A stretch of DNA of 44,602 nucleotides from Rhodospirillaceae bacterium (lineage in GTDB: Bacteria; Pseudomonadota; Alphaproteobacteria; Rhodospirillales; Casp-alpha2). Both the position numbers and the translations under genes were made by a program. The stretch lies in NCBI GenBank assembly GCA_002706405.1, contig PALN01000055.1, forward strand, positions 1 through 44,602, written 5' to 3'. Positions 1-8,035 of this stretch are shown here, in pieces. Numbering within the stretch: the stretch's first letter is position 1; every line of letters starts with the position of its first letter. A model generated the notes under the pieces. The model worked only from the letters and a program-made list of their open reading frames with translations. It did no database searches and was not told the origin of the DNA.

Positions 1-183
1 AAAGCCGCCCGCCAGATCGGTGGTCGAGGTCTTGTAGAACAAGAGACTGGGGAACAGCACCCAGTAGACCAGTTTGTCGTTCAGGTTCCAGAACTCGATC
101 GACGGAATGCCGTTTCGGCGTAACAGGTTGCCGAGCACGATCAGCACGAAGATCGGCAGGATCGCCCATAGGATGTTGAGCAT
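1..183 (-). CDS. AEC-family (auxin efflux carrier-like) transporter, N-terminal fragment
   Basis: Only the first 61 codons lie in the window; the gene continues past its left edge. The start is the ATG at 183, which reads MLNILWAILPIFVLIVLG, a first transmembrane helix, followed by an RRNG loop and a second hydrophobic stretch (LVYWVLFPSLLFY). This matches the N-terminus of AEC permeases, which export or import small organic anions such as malonate or malate. It starts 15 nt after the stop of the terC-like gene, so the two are probably cotranscribed. The substrate cannot be inferred. Family is moderately sure because only two helices are visible. Confidence 0.7.
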   Translation of the reverse strand, partial: MLNILWAILPIFVLIVLGNLLRRNGIPSIEFWNLNDKLVYWVLFPSLLFYKTSTTDLAGGF

Positions 184-198
184 CGCCGGTTCCCGCCG

Positions 199-933
199 TC
201 AGCCGCTCTCGGCCGCGCGCAGGCGTTTCCGTCGCCGCTGGGCCGCCAGATTCAAAATCTCGACCAGCATGGAAAAGGCGATGGCGAAGTACAGATATCC
301 GCGCGGAATGTGGAAATGCATGCCGTCGGCGACCAGGGCCATGCCGACCAGCAGCAGGAACGCCAGGGCCAACATCTTGGTGGTCGGATGGTCCTGGATG
401 AACCGCGCCACCGGACCCGACGACCACATCATGATGACCATGGCGATCACGACTGCGGTGATCATTACCGGCAACTGATCGGACATGCCGACAGCGGTCA
501 CTACGCTGTCGATGGAAAACACGATGTCGAGCACGATGATCTGGCCGACCACCGCGCCGAAGGCGGCGACCTTGGTGGTGGGGGCTTCTTCCGCGTCGCC
601 TTCGATGGTGTTGTGAATTTCATGAGTGCCCTTGGCCAGAAGGAACACGCCCCCGGCCAGCAGGATCACATCGCGCCAGGACACGACATGGTCAACGAAG
701 GGAATGGTGAAGATGGGTGCCGTCAGGCCGATGATCCAGGCGATGGAGGCAAGCAGGACGATGCGCATGCCGAGGGCGGCCGTCAGGCCCAGCTTGCGCG
801 CCTTTTCCTGCTGTGCGGCGGGCAGTTTGGCGGCGATCACGGAGATGAACACAAGGTTGTCGATGCCGAGAACGATCTCGAGCGCCGTCAGGGTGAACAG
901 GCTGAGCCAGAGGTTCGGATCTGCGAAGTCCAT
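199..933 (-). CDS. TerC-family integral membrane protein
   Basis: The 244-residue protein has about seven hydrophobic segments and the two acidic signatures of TerC proteins: LEIVLGIDNLVF near residue 20 and DIVFSIDSVVTA near residue 140. The family includes tellurite-resistance TerC and metal (manganese) exporters; the conserved in-membrane acids are thought to handle cations. The C-terminus is basic (QRRRKRLR), which fits a cytoplasmic end. It follows a TauE/SafE gene by 35 nt and precedes an AEC permease by 15 nt, so it sits in a run of membrane proteins. A tellurite role is not implied, as no other ter genes are near. Confidence 0.88.
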   Translation of the reverse strand: MDFADPNLWLSLFTLTALEIVLGIDNLVFISVIAAKLPAAQQEKARKLGLTAALGMRIVLLASIAWIIGLTAPIFTIPFVDHVVSWRDVILLAGGVFLLAKGTHEIHNTIEGDAEEAPTTKVAAFGAVVGQIIVLDIVFSIDSVVTAVGMSDQLPVMITAVVIAMVIMMWSSGPVARFIQDHPTTKMLALAFLLLVGMALVADGMHFHIPRGYLYFAIAFSMLVEILNLAAQRRRKRLRAAESG

Positions 934-968
934 GGGCGTCTCCTTCGGAAACGGGGTGGATCAGCGTA

Positions 969-1736
969 TCAGAAAACGGCGCGGCGGATCAGGTTCAGGC
1001 CGATCAGAAACAGCAGCACCAGCATGGCCCGGCGAAAGGCCTCTTCGTTGATGTGTCGGCGGATGCGTTCGCCGGTCAGGATGCCCGCCATCCCGGGAAT
1101 GCAGGCTGCCGTCGACAGCCAGACGTTCGACGGGTTCAGCACGCCGTTGGACCAGTAGAACGCGGCCAGCGGCACGGCGCCGGTGACATAGACCAGGGCG
1201 ACGGAGCGCACCCAGGCGTCCTTCGGCAGCCGCAGCATGACAAGGTACATGATGATCGGCGGGCCCCAGACGGTGGACAGGCCGCCCAGCAGGCCGCCGG
1301 TGACGCCGGCCAGCGGCCCGGCCCACAGGCGCGTCCGGGGGGTCAGCGCCGCCATGTGCGGTTTCCACATGTTCGTCGCGGCAAAGGCGGCGACGATACA
1401 GCCGAGCACCAGGAACACACCCCTGGTGTCCATGCCGGCCAGCATCCGCGAGCCCAGAAACAGACAGGGCAGGAACACGGCGATCAACAGCCAGTGTTCC
1501 TTCAGTGTCTGAATCCAGCCGCTGGAACGCATCGCCTGCCACAGGTTGGTCACCAGGATCGGCATGACGACGAAGGCGATGGTGTCCTTGGCCGGCAGCA
1601 GGTCGAACGTGAAGATGATCGACATGGTGATGATCGGCAGGCCGATTCCGGAAATGCCTTTCATGATGCCGCCGAGAAATATGGCGAGCGCCAGCAAGGC
1701 CAAGGTCGTTGGCGGCTGTCCGAGAAGTTCCAGCAT
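969..1736 (-). CDS. TauE/SafE (TSUP) family anion exporter
   Basis: The 255-residue membrane protein has the two repeated Gly-rich halves of the TSUP family: GGIMKGISGIGLPII near residue 22 and AGVTGGLLGGLSTVWGPP near residue 140. Members move sulfite, organosulfonates or other small anions. The ATG at 1736 is chosen rather than the far upstream start at 1943 because the longer form would run into the preceding enolase-superfamily gene, which ends at 1739; the 2-nt spacing implies translational coupling. The coupling suggests the exporter serves a substrate or product of that enzyme. Another TSUP gene lies at 10256-10984; neither adjoins the taurine genes that release sulfite. Confidence 0.85.
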   Translation of the reverse strand: MLELLGQPPTTLALLALAIFLGGIMKGISGIGLPIITMSIIFTFDLLPAKDTIAFVVMPILVTNLWQAMRSSGWIQTLKEHWLLIAVFLPCLFLGSRMLAGMDTRGVFLVLGCIVAAFAATNMWKPHMAALTPRTRLWAGPLAGVTGGLLGGLSTVWGPPIIMYLVMLRLPKDAWVRSVALVYVTGAVPLAAFYWSNGVLNPSNVWLSTAACIPGMAGILTGERIRRHINEEAFRRAMLVLLFLIGLNLIRRAVF

Positions 1737-1738
1737 GA

Positions 1739-2824
1739 CTAGGTGGTCACCCGAACGGTTTCCGCGGCCAGGGCGTCCAGGGCCGCGTCGTCGATCAGCC
1801 GGGGTGTGCCGGGCGTCAGGATCATGGCGCCGCGGTCCATGCGGATGGGATCGGCGAACAGAAGCTGATGCGGCTTCAGAAAGCCGTTCATTTCGCCGGC
1901 GTTGGAAATATGGGTGCGCGCGATGCAGGCTTCCATCCAGCATCCCGGGTCGGCGGCCACGCCGTTGCCGAGAACCGGCTCCATCCCCAGTTCACGAATG
2001 CGGGTCAGTTGCTCGGCCAGAGCCGCGAGCGATCCCGCCTTCATCAATTTCAGTTTCACAAAGCGGGCACTGCCGCTTTCCGCCGCGCGCTCGATCTCGG
2101 CCGGGCCGTAGATGCTTTCGTCCAGCATCATGGGCACGGACGAAATGTCGGACACGGCCTTGGCCGCGTCCCAGTCATCCATGTGACAGGGCTGTTCGAA
2201 CAGCTCGATATGATCGGGTTCAAGAATGCGGGTGAAGGCCAGGGCGTCGTCCTGGGAAAATCCCTGGTTGCCGTCGATGCGCAGCTTGAGGGTGCCGGCC
2301 GGCAGGCGATCGACCTCGCCCTGAATGAATTTCAGGCGCTTGGCGTCGGATTCCCACTCGAATCCGACCTTGACCTTGACCGTGCCGTATCCGGCCTGGC
2401 GGTGGCGTTCCAGTTCCGCGGCGATGCCGGCCTCGTCCGAGGCGCTGAGGATCGCCAGCAGGGGCACGGGAGTATCCTGGGTGATGTTCAGGAAAGGGCT
2501 GCCTTCCGCCATCTCGATGGCGGTGACCACGGAAGACACGGCAAAGGGCGCTTTCTTGAGATGGGTAAGGGCCGCATCCTTGGCCGACGCGGCATCCAGC
2601 CCCTTAACCGCCGTCGCCAATTCCCGCACCTTGGCCCAGGCGCTGTCGATGGTTTCCGAGGTATAGCCGGTCAGGATGGTCGCTTCGCCGAACCCCTGTT
2701 CGCCCCCGTCGCCTTGGACGGTGACCAGGATGGTGTCGAAGGCGGTGACGGCGCCGAAGGCGAGCTTGTAGGGAACCTTCAGGGGCAGCGACAGTCGGCG
2801 AAGGATGACTTGGGAAACGATCAT
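1739..2824 (-). CDS. Enolase-superfamily enzyme (mandelate racemase / muconate lactonizing type)
   Basis: The 361-residue protein has the capping domain at residues 1-125 and a barrel carrying the superfamily catalytic set in order: the KxK base in TVKVKVG (about 160), metal ligands in LRIDGNQG, ELFEQP and MLDES, and the second-face lysine in VKLKLMKAG. Such enzymes abstract a proton alpha to a carboxylate, giving racemases, epimerases, dehydratases or cycloisomerases. The ATG at 2824 (MIVSQVILRR) is preferred, because the 30 extra residues from 2914 do not look like the fold. Substrate is unknown. It is the first gene of a probable operon with TSUP, TerC and AEC membrane proteins. Confidence 0.85.
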   Translation of the reverse strand: MIVSQVILRRLSLPLKVPYKLAFGAVTAFDTILVTVQGDGGEQGFGEATILTGYTSETIDSAWAKVRELATAVKGLDAASAKDAALTHLKKAPFAVSSVVTAIEMAEGSPFLNITQDTPVPLLAILSASDEAGIAAELERHRQAGYGTVKVKVGFEWESDAKRLKFIQGEVDRLPAGTLKLRIDGNQGFSQDDALAFTRILEPDHIELFEQPCHMDDWDAAKAVSDISSVPMMLDESIYGPAEIERAAESGSARFVKLKLMKAGSLAALAEQLTRIRELGMEPVLGNGVAADPGCWMEACIARTHISNAGEMNGFLKPHQLLFADPIRMDRGAMILTPGTPRLIDDAALDALAAETVRVTT

Positions 2825-2963
2825 GGCGGAGGGTCTTATTCGGATGGTGTGGGCGATGCTGAGGGCGGCCATCATAGCGTTTTCCCCCCGCGCCGCCAGC
2901 CATCTTGCCGCCACATCTTTATGCGACTCTCATAAATTGGACCTTTTCCGCCGTTCCTGACCA

Positions 2964-2992
2964 CTGGCCCCCGGGGCGGGGTGCTCTATAAT
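2964..2992 (+). promoter_or_regulatory. Candidate sigma-70 promoter for the coiled-coil protein gene
   Basis: A perfect TATAAT lies at 2987-2992, with a weak -35-like CTGGCC at 2964-2969 and a 17-nt spacer. Transcription would start near 3000, giving a leader of about 48 nt before the ATG at 3047. The divergent gap 2825-3046 must also hold the promoter of the minus-strand operon, which I could not pinpoint. The -35 matches TTGACA at only three positions, so this is a candidate. Confidence 0.4.
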
Positions 2993-3046
2993 GGTGTTCA
3001 AGTCAGGGCGGGAGGGCCTTCACTCTTATTGCGAGGACCGAAATCC

Positions 3047-3748
3047 ATGAGCGAACAGAACGGCAAGAACAGCACGGCGAAACCGGCAGGAAAACCGGCG
3101 GCGACGGCAAATGAAAAGCCCGCGGCGAAGGCCTCGGATACATCCGCCAAGACCGGCGCTGGCGAGGCACCCGCGAAGAAATCCTTCCTCAACTCGATCC
3201 CCGGTGTGGCGGGTCTGGACGGATCGGCGGCGACGTGGAAACGGGTCGCCCTGGTCTTGTTCGTCGTGGCCGGCCTTGCCGTCGTCGCGGCGGTCGACTA
3301 CGCCTCGGACGTGTCGCAGGCTCAAACGGACATGTCCCGTCTGCGCGCCCAGGTTGCCGAGGAACGGACCGCCATGAAGGCGGCGCAGGACAAGTTCATG
3401 AAGGAATCCGCCGACATCGCGGAGGCCGTGGCCAACAAGAAGGCGGAACTGGCGGCGACGGAAGCGGATATCGAAAAGCGCCGGGCCGAAGCCCAGGAGC
3501 TTGAGGCAAAACTATCGAGCCTCTACACGGAAACCAAGACGGCCCTGGAAGCGGCCTCGGAAGCGGCCCGCAAACAGGCCGATGCCCAGGCGGCCCTGGA
3601 AAAGCTGAATGCCGAGCGCGCCAAGCTGATCGCCAATATCAAATCCGGGCGCGAAAACCTGAGCGCCTTGGAAAAGGACGCCGATTCCATGATGCAGGGC
3701 CTCAAGGAAACGATCACCCGCATCAAGGGTGCGCTCGACAAACTCTGA
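3047..3748 (+). CDS. Membrane-anchored coiled-coil protein of unknown function
   Basis: The 233-residue protein has a low-complexity Ala/Lys/Pro N-terminus (1-45), one transmembrane helix at about 67-83 (VALVLFVVAGLAVVAAV) and a long C-terminal region (90-225) rich in Ala, Glu, Lys and Gln with heptad-like spacing, predicted coiled coil. It would sit in the inner membrane with the coil probably in the periplasm. The ATG at 3047 has a GAGG about 10 nt upstream; the longer form from 2981 is rejected because it would start on the -10 hexamer. I do not recognise a named family. The next gene starts 31 nt downstream, so the two may share a transcript. Confidence 0.7.
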   Translation: MSEQNGKNSTAKPAGKPAATANEKPAAKASDTSAKTGAGEAPAKKSFLNSIPGVAGLDGSAATWKRVALVLFVVAGLAVVAAVDYASDVSQAQTDMSRLRAQVAEERTAMKAAQDKFMKESADIAEAVANKKAELAATEADIEKRRAEAQELEAKLSSLYTETKTALEAASEAARKQADAQAALEKLNAERAKLIANIKSGRENLSALEKDADSMMQGLKETITRIKGALDKL

Positions 3749-3779
3749 CCAATCCTCCAACCGGCAAGGACTTGACGAT

Positions 3780-4694
3780 ATGACGGCATACCGCGCGGCG
3801 GTGATCGGCCTCGGCGCCATGGGCATGGGCATGGCGAAATCCCTGGTGACGGCGGGGATCGACACCGCCGGCTGCGACCTGTCCGAGGACGCGCGCGCGG
3901 CCTTCGCCGCCGCCGGCGGCCGCGCCGCCTCGACCCCGGCCGAAGCCGCCCGGGGGGCGGATGCCGTCGCCATCGTCGTCGTCAATGCCCAGCAGGTGGA
4001 GGCGGTCCTGACAGGCGCGGACGGCGTGTTGGACGCTCTTTCCCCGGGGGCGGTCGTTCTCGGCTGCGCCACCATGCCGCCGGATACGGCCGTGTCCCTG
4101 GCCGGGATGGTCGCGGCCAAGGGCGCGCTCTACCTGGACGCGCCCATTTCCGGCGGGCCGGTCAAGTCGGCGGCGGGCAAATTGTCGGTTATGGCCTCGG
4201 GTTCTGCCGAGGCTTTCGCCAAGGCGCGTCCGCTGCTCGATGCCGTGGCGGAAAAGGTGTTCGAACTGGGCGAGGTTCCCGGTCCCGGCTCGACCATGAA
4301 GATGGTCAATCAGCTGCTGGCCGGCGTGCATATCGCAACGGCCATGGAGGCCATGGCGCTGGCGATCAAAAGCGGCCTCGACGCCAAGACGGTTTACGAG
4401 GTCATCACCGCCTCGGCGGGCAACTCCTGGATGTTCGAAAACCGCGTGCCCCATGTGCTGGACGGCGACTACAGCCCCAAAAGTGCTGTCGACATCTTCA
4501 TCAAGGATCTGGGCATCGTCCTGGCGCAGGGTCAACAGCTGGATTTCCCCCTGCCGATTTCCGAAACGGCGTTCCGCCGGTATCAGCAGGCCAAGGACAT
4601 GGGGCTGGGCCGGCAGGATGACGCCTCGCTCATCAAGGTCTATCAGCGGGACGGCGGGTTCCCCCTGCCCGGTAACGCCGAGGACGAGGGCTGA
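3780..4694 (+). CDS. NAD-dependent beta-hydroxyacid dehydrogenase, L-threonate dehydrogenase-like
   Basis: This 304-residue member of the 3-hydroxyisobutyrate dehydrogenase family has an N-terminal Rossmann motif (VIGLGAMGMGMAK, 8-20), the substrate-binding DAPISGGP segment near 121 and the catalytic lysine K174 in GSTMKMVNQLL. The C-terminal helical part, with SWMFENRVPH and IKDLGIV, resembles LtnD, which oxidises L-threonate to 2-oxo-tetronate. The partner genes known for threonate and erythronate use (OtnK, OtnC, OtnI families) are not in the window, so the exact substrate is open; 3-hydroxyisobutyrate or tartronate semialdehyde are alternatives. Start is the ATG at 3780. Confidence 0.8.
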   Translation: MTAYRAAVIGLGAMGMGMAKSLVTAGIDTAGCDLSEDARAAFAAAGGRAASTPAEAARGADAVAIVVVNAQQVEAVLTGADGVLDALSPGAVVLGCATMPPDTAVSLAGMVAAKGALYLDAPISGGPVKSAAGKLSVMASGSAEAFAKARPLLDAVAEKVFELGEVPGPGSTMKMVNQLLAGVHIATAMEAMALAIKSGLDAKTVYEVITASAGNSWMFENRVPHVLDGDYSPKSAVDIFIKDLGIVLAQGQQLDFPLPISETAFRRYQQAKDMGLGRQDDASLIKVYQRDGGFPLPGNAEDEG

Positions 4695-4801
4695 GGCTCC
4701 GGCGGCGGCTTGCCTCTTGCCATCCTATGGATGAATATTAGCTGATCCAGGGACCGTCACGGTCCCTGAACCGATTGAGGCAACAGGGGATTTTTGGGGG
4801 C

Positions 4802-7045
4802 ATGCCGCTTTCGACCTATCTGCCGGAAGAAATGGGCTCCGTCGCCGTCGCCCCCCTGGGGCCGGTGGAAGCGGGCAGCTTCCAATCTTTCTTCATCATC
4901 TATACGGCGGGCAAGTTCGGGATCGACGATTCCGGCTCTCTCAAGATCGTGCACCGTTTCGCCTCGGACCTGGGGCGGCTGCAGATGGACGATCCAGAGG
5001 GCGCCAACTACGTTTCGGCCCAGGCGTCGAACGGCGCCGTCCTGCATATGGAATACGACCTCAAGCGCAACTTCCGGCCTTGGGACAAGACGCTCTATAT
5101 CAAGGTCGTGCGCGGGTTCCTGTCGGAAGGCGACCGCATCGTGATCCGCATCGGCGCCCGCCGGTACGGCGGGCCGGGCGTGCGCATGCAGACTTTTCAG
5201 GAACAGGAATTCCAGTTCCGCATCCTGGTGGACGCCTTCGCGACCTATGACTACGTGGAATTGCCGAACACGCCCTCCATCGAAATCGTCTCCGGCCCGC
5301 CGGTGATCTACAAGGCCGTGCTGCCGACCCTCAAGCGGGTCGGCGAGACCTTTCTGCTGGGCCTCAAGGGCGAGGACCGCTGGGGCAATCCGTCGACCAA
5401 GTGCGAGGATACCTTTCGCGTGACCTCGACCCGGCCGGTCGAAAACCTGCCGGACGAGATTTCCTTCTACCCCGGCCAGGCGTCCGTGCAAATCGACGGC
5501 CTGCGGGCCGAGGAAGAAGGCGACCTCTGCATCGACCTGATCGATATGGACGGCAATCTGGCGGCGCGGTCCAACCCGCTGCGGGTAGTGGCGAAGACTG
5601 ACGGCGTCAGCTTTTGGGCCGACTTGCATGGGCAATCCCAGGAAACCATCGGCACCAACAACGCGCGCTCCTATTTCGCCTTTGCCCGCGACAAGGCATT
5701 CCTCGACGCCACCGTGCATCAGGGCAACGACTTTCAAATCAGCTCCGGCTTCTGGGACGAACTGAACGGCCTGAGCCGCGAGTTCACCCAGGACAGCCGC
5801 TTCATCGTCCTTCCCGGCTACGAATGGTCGGCCAATACCTGCCTGGGCGGGGACCGAAACATCCTTTATGCCGAGGAAGGGCGGCCCATCTACCGCTCGT
5901 CCCACGCCCTGGTCGAGGACCGGGGCGACCTGGACCAGGACGCCAACAGCGTCGAGGAACTGTTCGACAAACTGCAGGATGAGGACGTCATGGTGTTCGC
6001 CCATGTGGGCGGGCGCTACGCCGATATCCGGCGCGGTCACGACCGCAGGCTGGAACGCTCGGTCGAGGTACATTCCGCCTGGGGCACCTTCGAATGGCTG
6101 GTCGAGGATGCCTTCGAAATGGGCTACCGCACGGGCATCCTCGCAACCTCGGACGGCCATAAGGGCCGGCCTGGCGCGTCGCATCCCGGGGCCACCCGGT
6201 TCGGCGCCTATGGCGGGCTGACCTGCCTGTTTGCGGACGACCTGACCCGCAAGGACCTGATGACGGCCCTGAAGCGCCGCCATCATTACTGCACCACGGG
6301 CTGCCGGGCGGTCCTGTCGACCCGGCTGACGCTGGACGCCCCCGCCGACCGTTTCGACGACGACCCGGCGCTCGGCGGTCCACCCGACGAACAGGTCACG
6401 GAAGCGGTCATGGGCGACATCCTGCGCACCGACGCCCAGACGGCGACTTTCGAGATCGACATCCACGCCGCCGCGCCGATCGAGCGCATCGACATTCGCG
6501 ACGGCCTGCGCCATCTGGAAACCTGGCGTCCGTCGGAAGCCGAGGACATGGGCAAGCGCATCCGGGTGATTTGGGAAGGCTCCGAATACCGCGGCCGCGG
6601 CCGGGAGACGGTGTGGGACGGCTGCGCGGAGCTGTCGGGCAACGCCTTCACCCGGATCGCGCCCATCAACTGGTACAACATCGAAAAGCGTCTGGACCTG
6701 GTCAGCCCGCAGCGGGTCGAATGGGCGTCCCTGACCACGGGGGGCTTCATCGGCTTCGACGCCTGGCTCGACGACATGGTCATGGGCTGGCTCCGCATCG
6801 ACACGCCGCTGGTCAAGAAATCCATCGCCGTTCAGGACATCGGGCGCGAGGATATCCGTCTCGAAGCCGGCGGGCTCGGCCGCCGCGTGCGCATCTTCCG
6901 CGTGCCCGAGGAAAACCCGCACCGCCGGCTCAAGCTGACGCGCAAAATCCCTCTGAACCCGGACCGTGACAACGCCCTTTACGTGCGCATCACGTTGGAT
7001 GATGGTCACGTCATCTGGTCGTCGCCTATTTACCTCGTTCCATGA
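4802..7045 (+). CDS. DUF3604 family protein with PHP-like metal-binding motifs
   Basis: The 747-residue protein matches, from memory, the DUF3604 family of large proteins related to PHP phosphoesterases. Visible signatures are WADLHGQS with D274 and H276 (like the DxHxH start of PHP sites), HQGNDFQIS, LPGYEWSANT, FAHVGGRYADI and ATSDGHKGRPGASHPG with D451 and H453. The first ~270 residues look beta-rich and may be a separate binding domain. No signal peptide is evident, so a cytoplasmic hydrolase is likely; substrate is unknown. The ATG at 4802 is preferred over an in-frame TTG at 4775. The VOC gene starts 10 nt after the stop, which indicates coupling. Confidence 0.8.
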   Translation: MPLSTYLPEEMGSVAVAPLGPVEAGSFQSFFIIYTAGKFGIDDSGSLKIVHRFASDLGRLQMDDPEGANYVSAQASNGAVLHMEYDLKRNFRPWDKTLYIKVVRGFLSEGDRIVIRIGARRYGGPGVRMQTFQEQEFQFRILVDAFATYDYVELPNTPSIEIVSGPPVIYKAVLPTLKRVGETFLLGLKGEDRWGNPSTKCEDTFRVTSTRPVENLPDEISFYPGQASVQIDGLRAEEEGDLCIDLIDMDGNLAARSNPLRVVAKTDGVSFWADLHGQSQETIGTNNARSYFAFARDKAFLDATVHQGNDFQISSGFWDELNGLSREFTQDSRFIVLPGYEWSANTCLGGDRNILYAEEGRPIYRSSHALVEDRGDLDQDANSVEELFDKLQDEDVMVFAHVGGRYADIRRGHDRRLERSVEVHSAWGTFEWLVEDAFEMGYRTGILATSDGHKGRPGASHPGATRFGAYGGLTCLFADDLTRKDLMTALKRRHHYCTTGCRAVLSTRLTLDAPADRFDDDPALGGPPDEQVTEAVMGDILRTDAQTATFEIDIHAAAPIERIDIRDGLRHLETWRPSEAEDMGKRIRVIWEGSEYRGRGRETVWDGCAELSGNAFTRIAPINWYNIEKRLDLVSPQRVEWASLTTGGFIGFDAWLDDMVMGWLRIDTPLVKKSIAVQDIGREDIRLEAGGLGRRVRIFRVPEENPHRRLKLTRKIPLNPDRDNALYVRITLDDGHVIWSSPIYLVP

Positions 7046-7055
7046 CAGGTTTTTC

Positions 7056-7922
7056 ATGACAGGCATTGATCACGTCGTTCTGGCCGCCCGCGATCTGGCG
7101 GCGATCTCGGCATTCTATGAACGCCTCGGGTTTACGCTGACACCCCAGGCACAGCATCCCTTCGGTACGGGCAATCGACTGGCCCAGCTTCAGGGTAGTT
7201 TCATCGAGCTTCTGTCGGTGACCAAGCCGGCGGACGTGCCGGAGGCGGGGGCGGGCGAATTTTCCTTCGGCGCCTATAACCGGGAGTATCTGAAGGCAGG
7301 TGAGGGTATGTCCATGCTGGCCCTGACCTCGGATGGATGGGAGGTCGACCGGGCCCGGTTCGAACGGGCCGGGTTCAAACTGCCGGCACCCTTTGCCTTC
7401 GGGCGCAAGGCGCGCCAACCGGACGGCAGCGAGGTCAAACTGGACTTCCGCCTGACCATTCTGACCGATCCCGCCCTACCGCGGGCACCCTTCTTTACCT
7501 GTAACCATCTTCACCCGGCGCATGTGTTCTGGAAACCGGCGTATCAAACCCATGCCAACGGGGCCACGCGGGTTGCCGGGGTGCATATGGTCGCCGAAAC
7601 GCCGGAAGCCCATATCGGCCTTCTCAAGCGTCTGTTCGGGGCCGTGGTGCCCATCAACGGCGGCATTTGCGCGGGATTGGACGAGGCCGCATTTTGCGTT
7701 TTGGAGCCGGAGGCCTTTGCCGAGACATTTCCAGGGGCGCGAGTCCCGGCCGTACCCGCGGGCCAGCTGCTGTTCGCCGGTTTCGACGTGGCCACCGGTG
7801 ATTTTCCAGCGGCCGAAGCCCTGTGGCGGGAAAACGGTGTTCCGTTCCGGCGTATCGGGTCGCGCATTTTTGTGCCCGGCGATGACGCTTTCGGCTGTCT
7901 CATCTCCCTATCGGCCGGCTGA
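7056..7922 (+). CDS. VOC / glyoxalase-like domain protein
   Basis: The 288-residue protein begins MTGIDHVVLAARDL and continues with HPFGTGNRLAQL and SFIELLSV, the pattern of the long glyoxalase-like branch of the vicinal oxygen chelate superfamily. A second half (residues 150-285) repeats the fold, with the AGVHMVAE segment opening a new beta-alpha-beta unit. Members bind a divalent metal and act as isomerases, lyases or dioxygenases; none can be chosen here. It is coupled to the DUF3604 gene (10-nt gap) and may act on the same metabolite. A longer reading frame from 6966 overlaps the upstream gene heavily and is rejected. Confidence 0.8.
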   Translation: MTGIDHVVLAARDLAAISAFYERLGFTLTPQAQHPFGTGNRLAQLQGSFIELLSVTKPADVPEAGAGEFSFGAYNREYLKAGEGMSMLALTSDGWEVDRARFERAGFKLPAPFAFGRKARQPDGSEVKLDFRLTILTDPALPRAPFFTCNHLHPAHVFWKPAYQTHANGATRVAGVHMVAETPEAHIGLLKRLFGAVVPINGGICAGLDEAAFCVLEPEAFAETFPGARVPAVPAGQLLFAGFDVATGDFPAAEALWRENGVPFRRIGSRIFVPGDDAFGCLISLSAG

Positions 7923-7930
7923 ATCGGCAC

Positions 7931-7964
7931 CTTCAAGTCCTATATAGCTATATAGGACTTGAAG
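7931..7964. promoter_or_regulatory. Perfect 34-bp palindrome, probable GntR operator
   Basis: The left half CTTCAAGTCCTATATAG is followed at once by its exact reverse complement, giving 17 + 17 bp with no loop. It lies 8 nt after the VOC stop and 71 nt before the GntR start codon. HutC-type GntR regulators bind AT-rich palindromes as dimers, so autoregulation of the downstream operon is the natural reading. The TATATAG core could also overlap a -10 element. It is unlikely to be an intrinsic terminator: no loop, no T-tract, AT-rich centre. Confidence 0.7.
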
Positions 7965-8035
7965 AATCCCCGGCGCCGGGTGTAAAACTTCAACAAAAGG
8001 GCCGCGATGAGACGGCCATAGCAGGGAACGCATCC

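Noticed and set aside
4757..7066. A 769-codon open frame on the minus strand across the DUF3604 gene
   Set aside because: It is antisense to a gene with clear family motifs. Its product is compositionally odd (Gly, His, Asp, Arg and Val rich, no recognisable motif), as expected for an antisense frame in high-GC codon usage.
7931..7964. Palindrome read as the intrinsic terminator of the VOC gene
   Set aside because: The repeat has no loop, an AT-rich centre and no T-tract, and sits where an operator is expected for the next gene.
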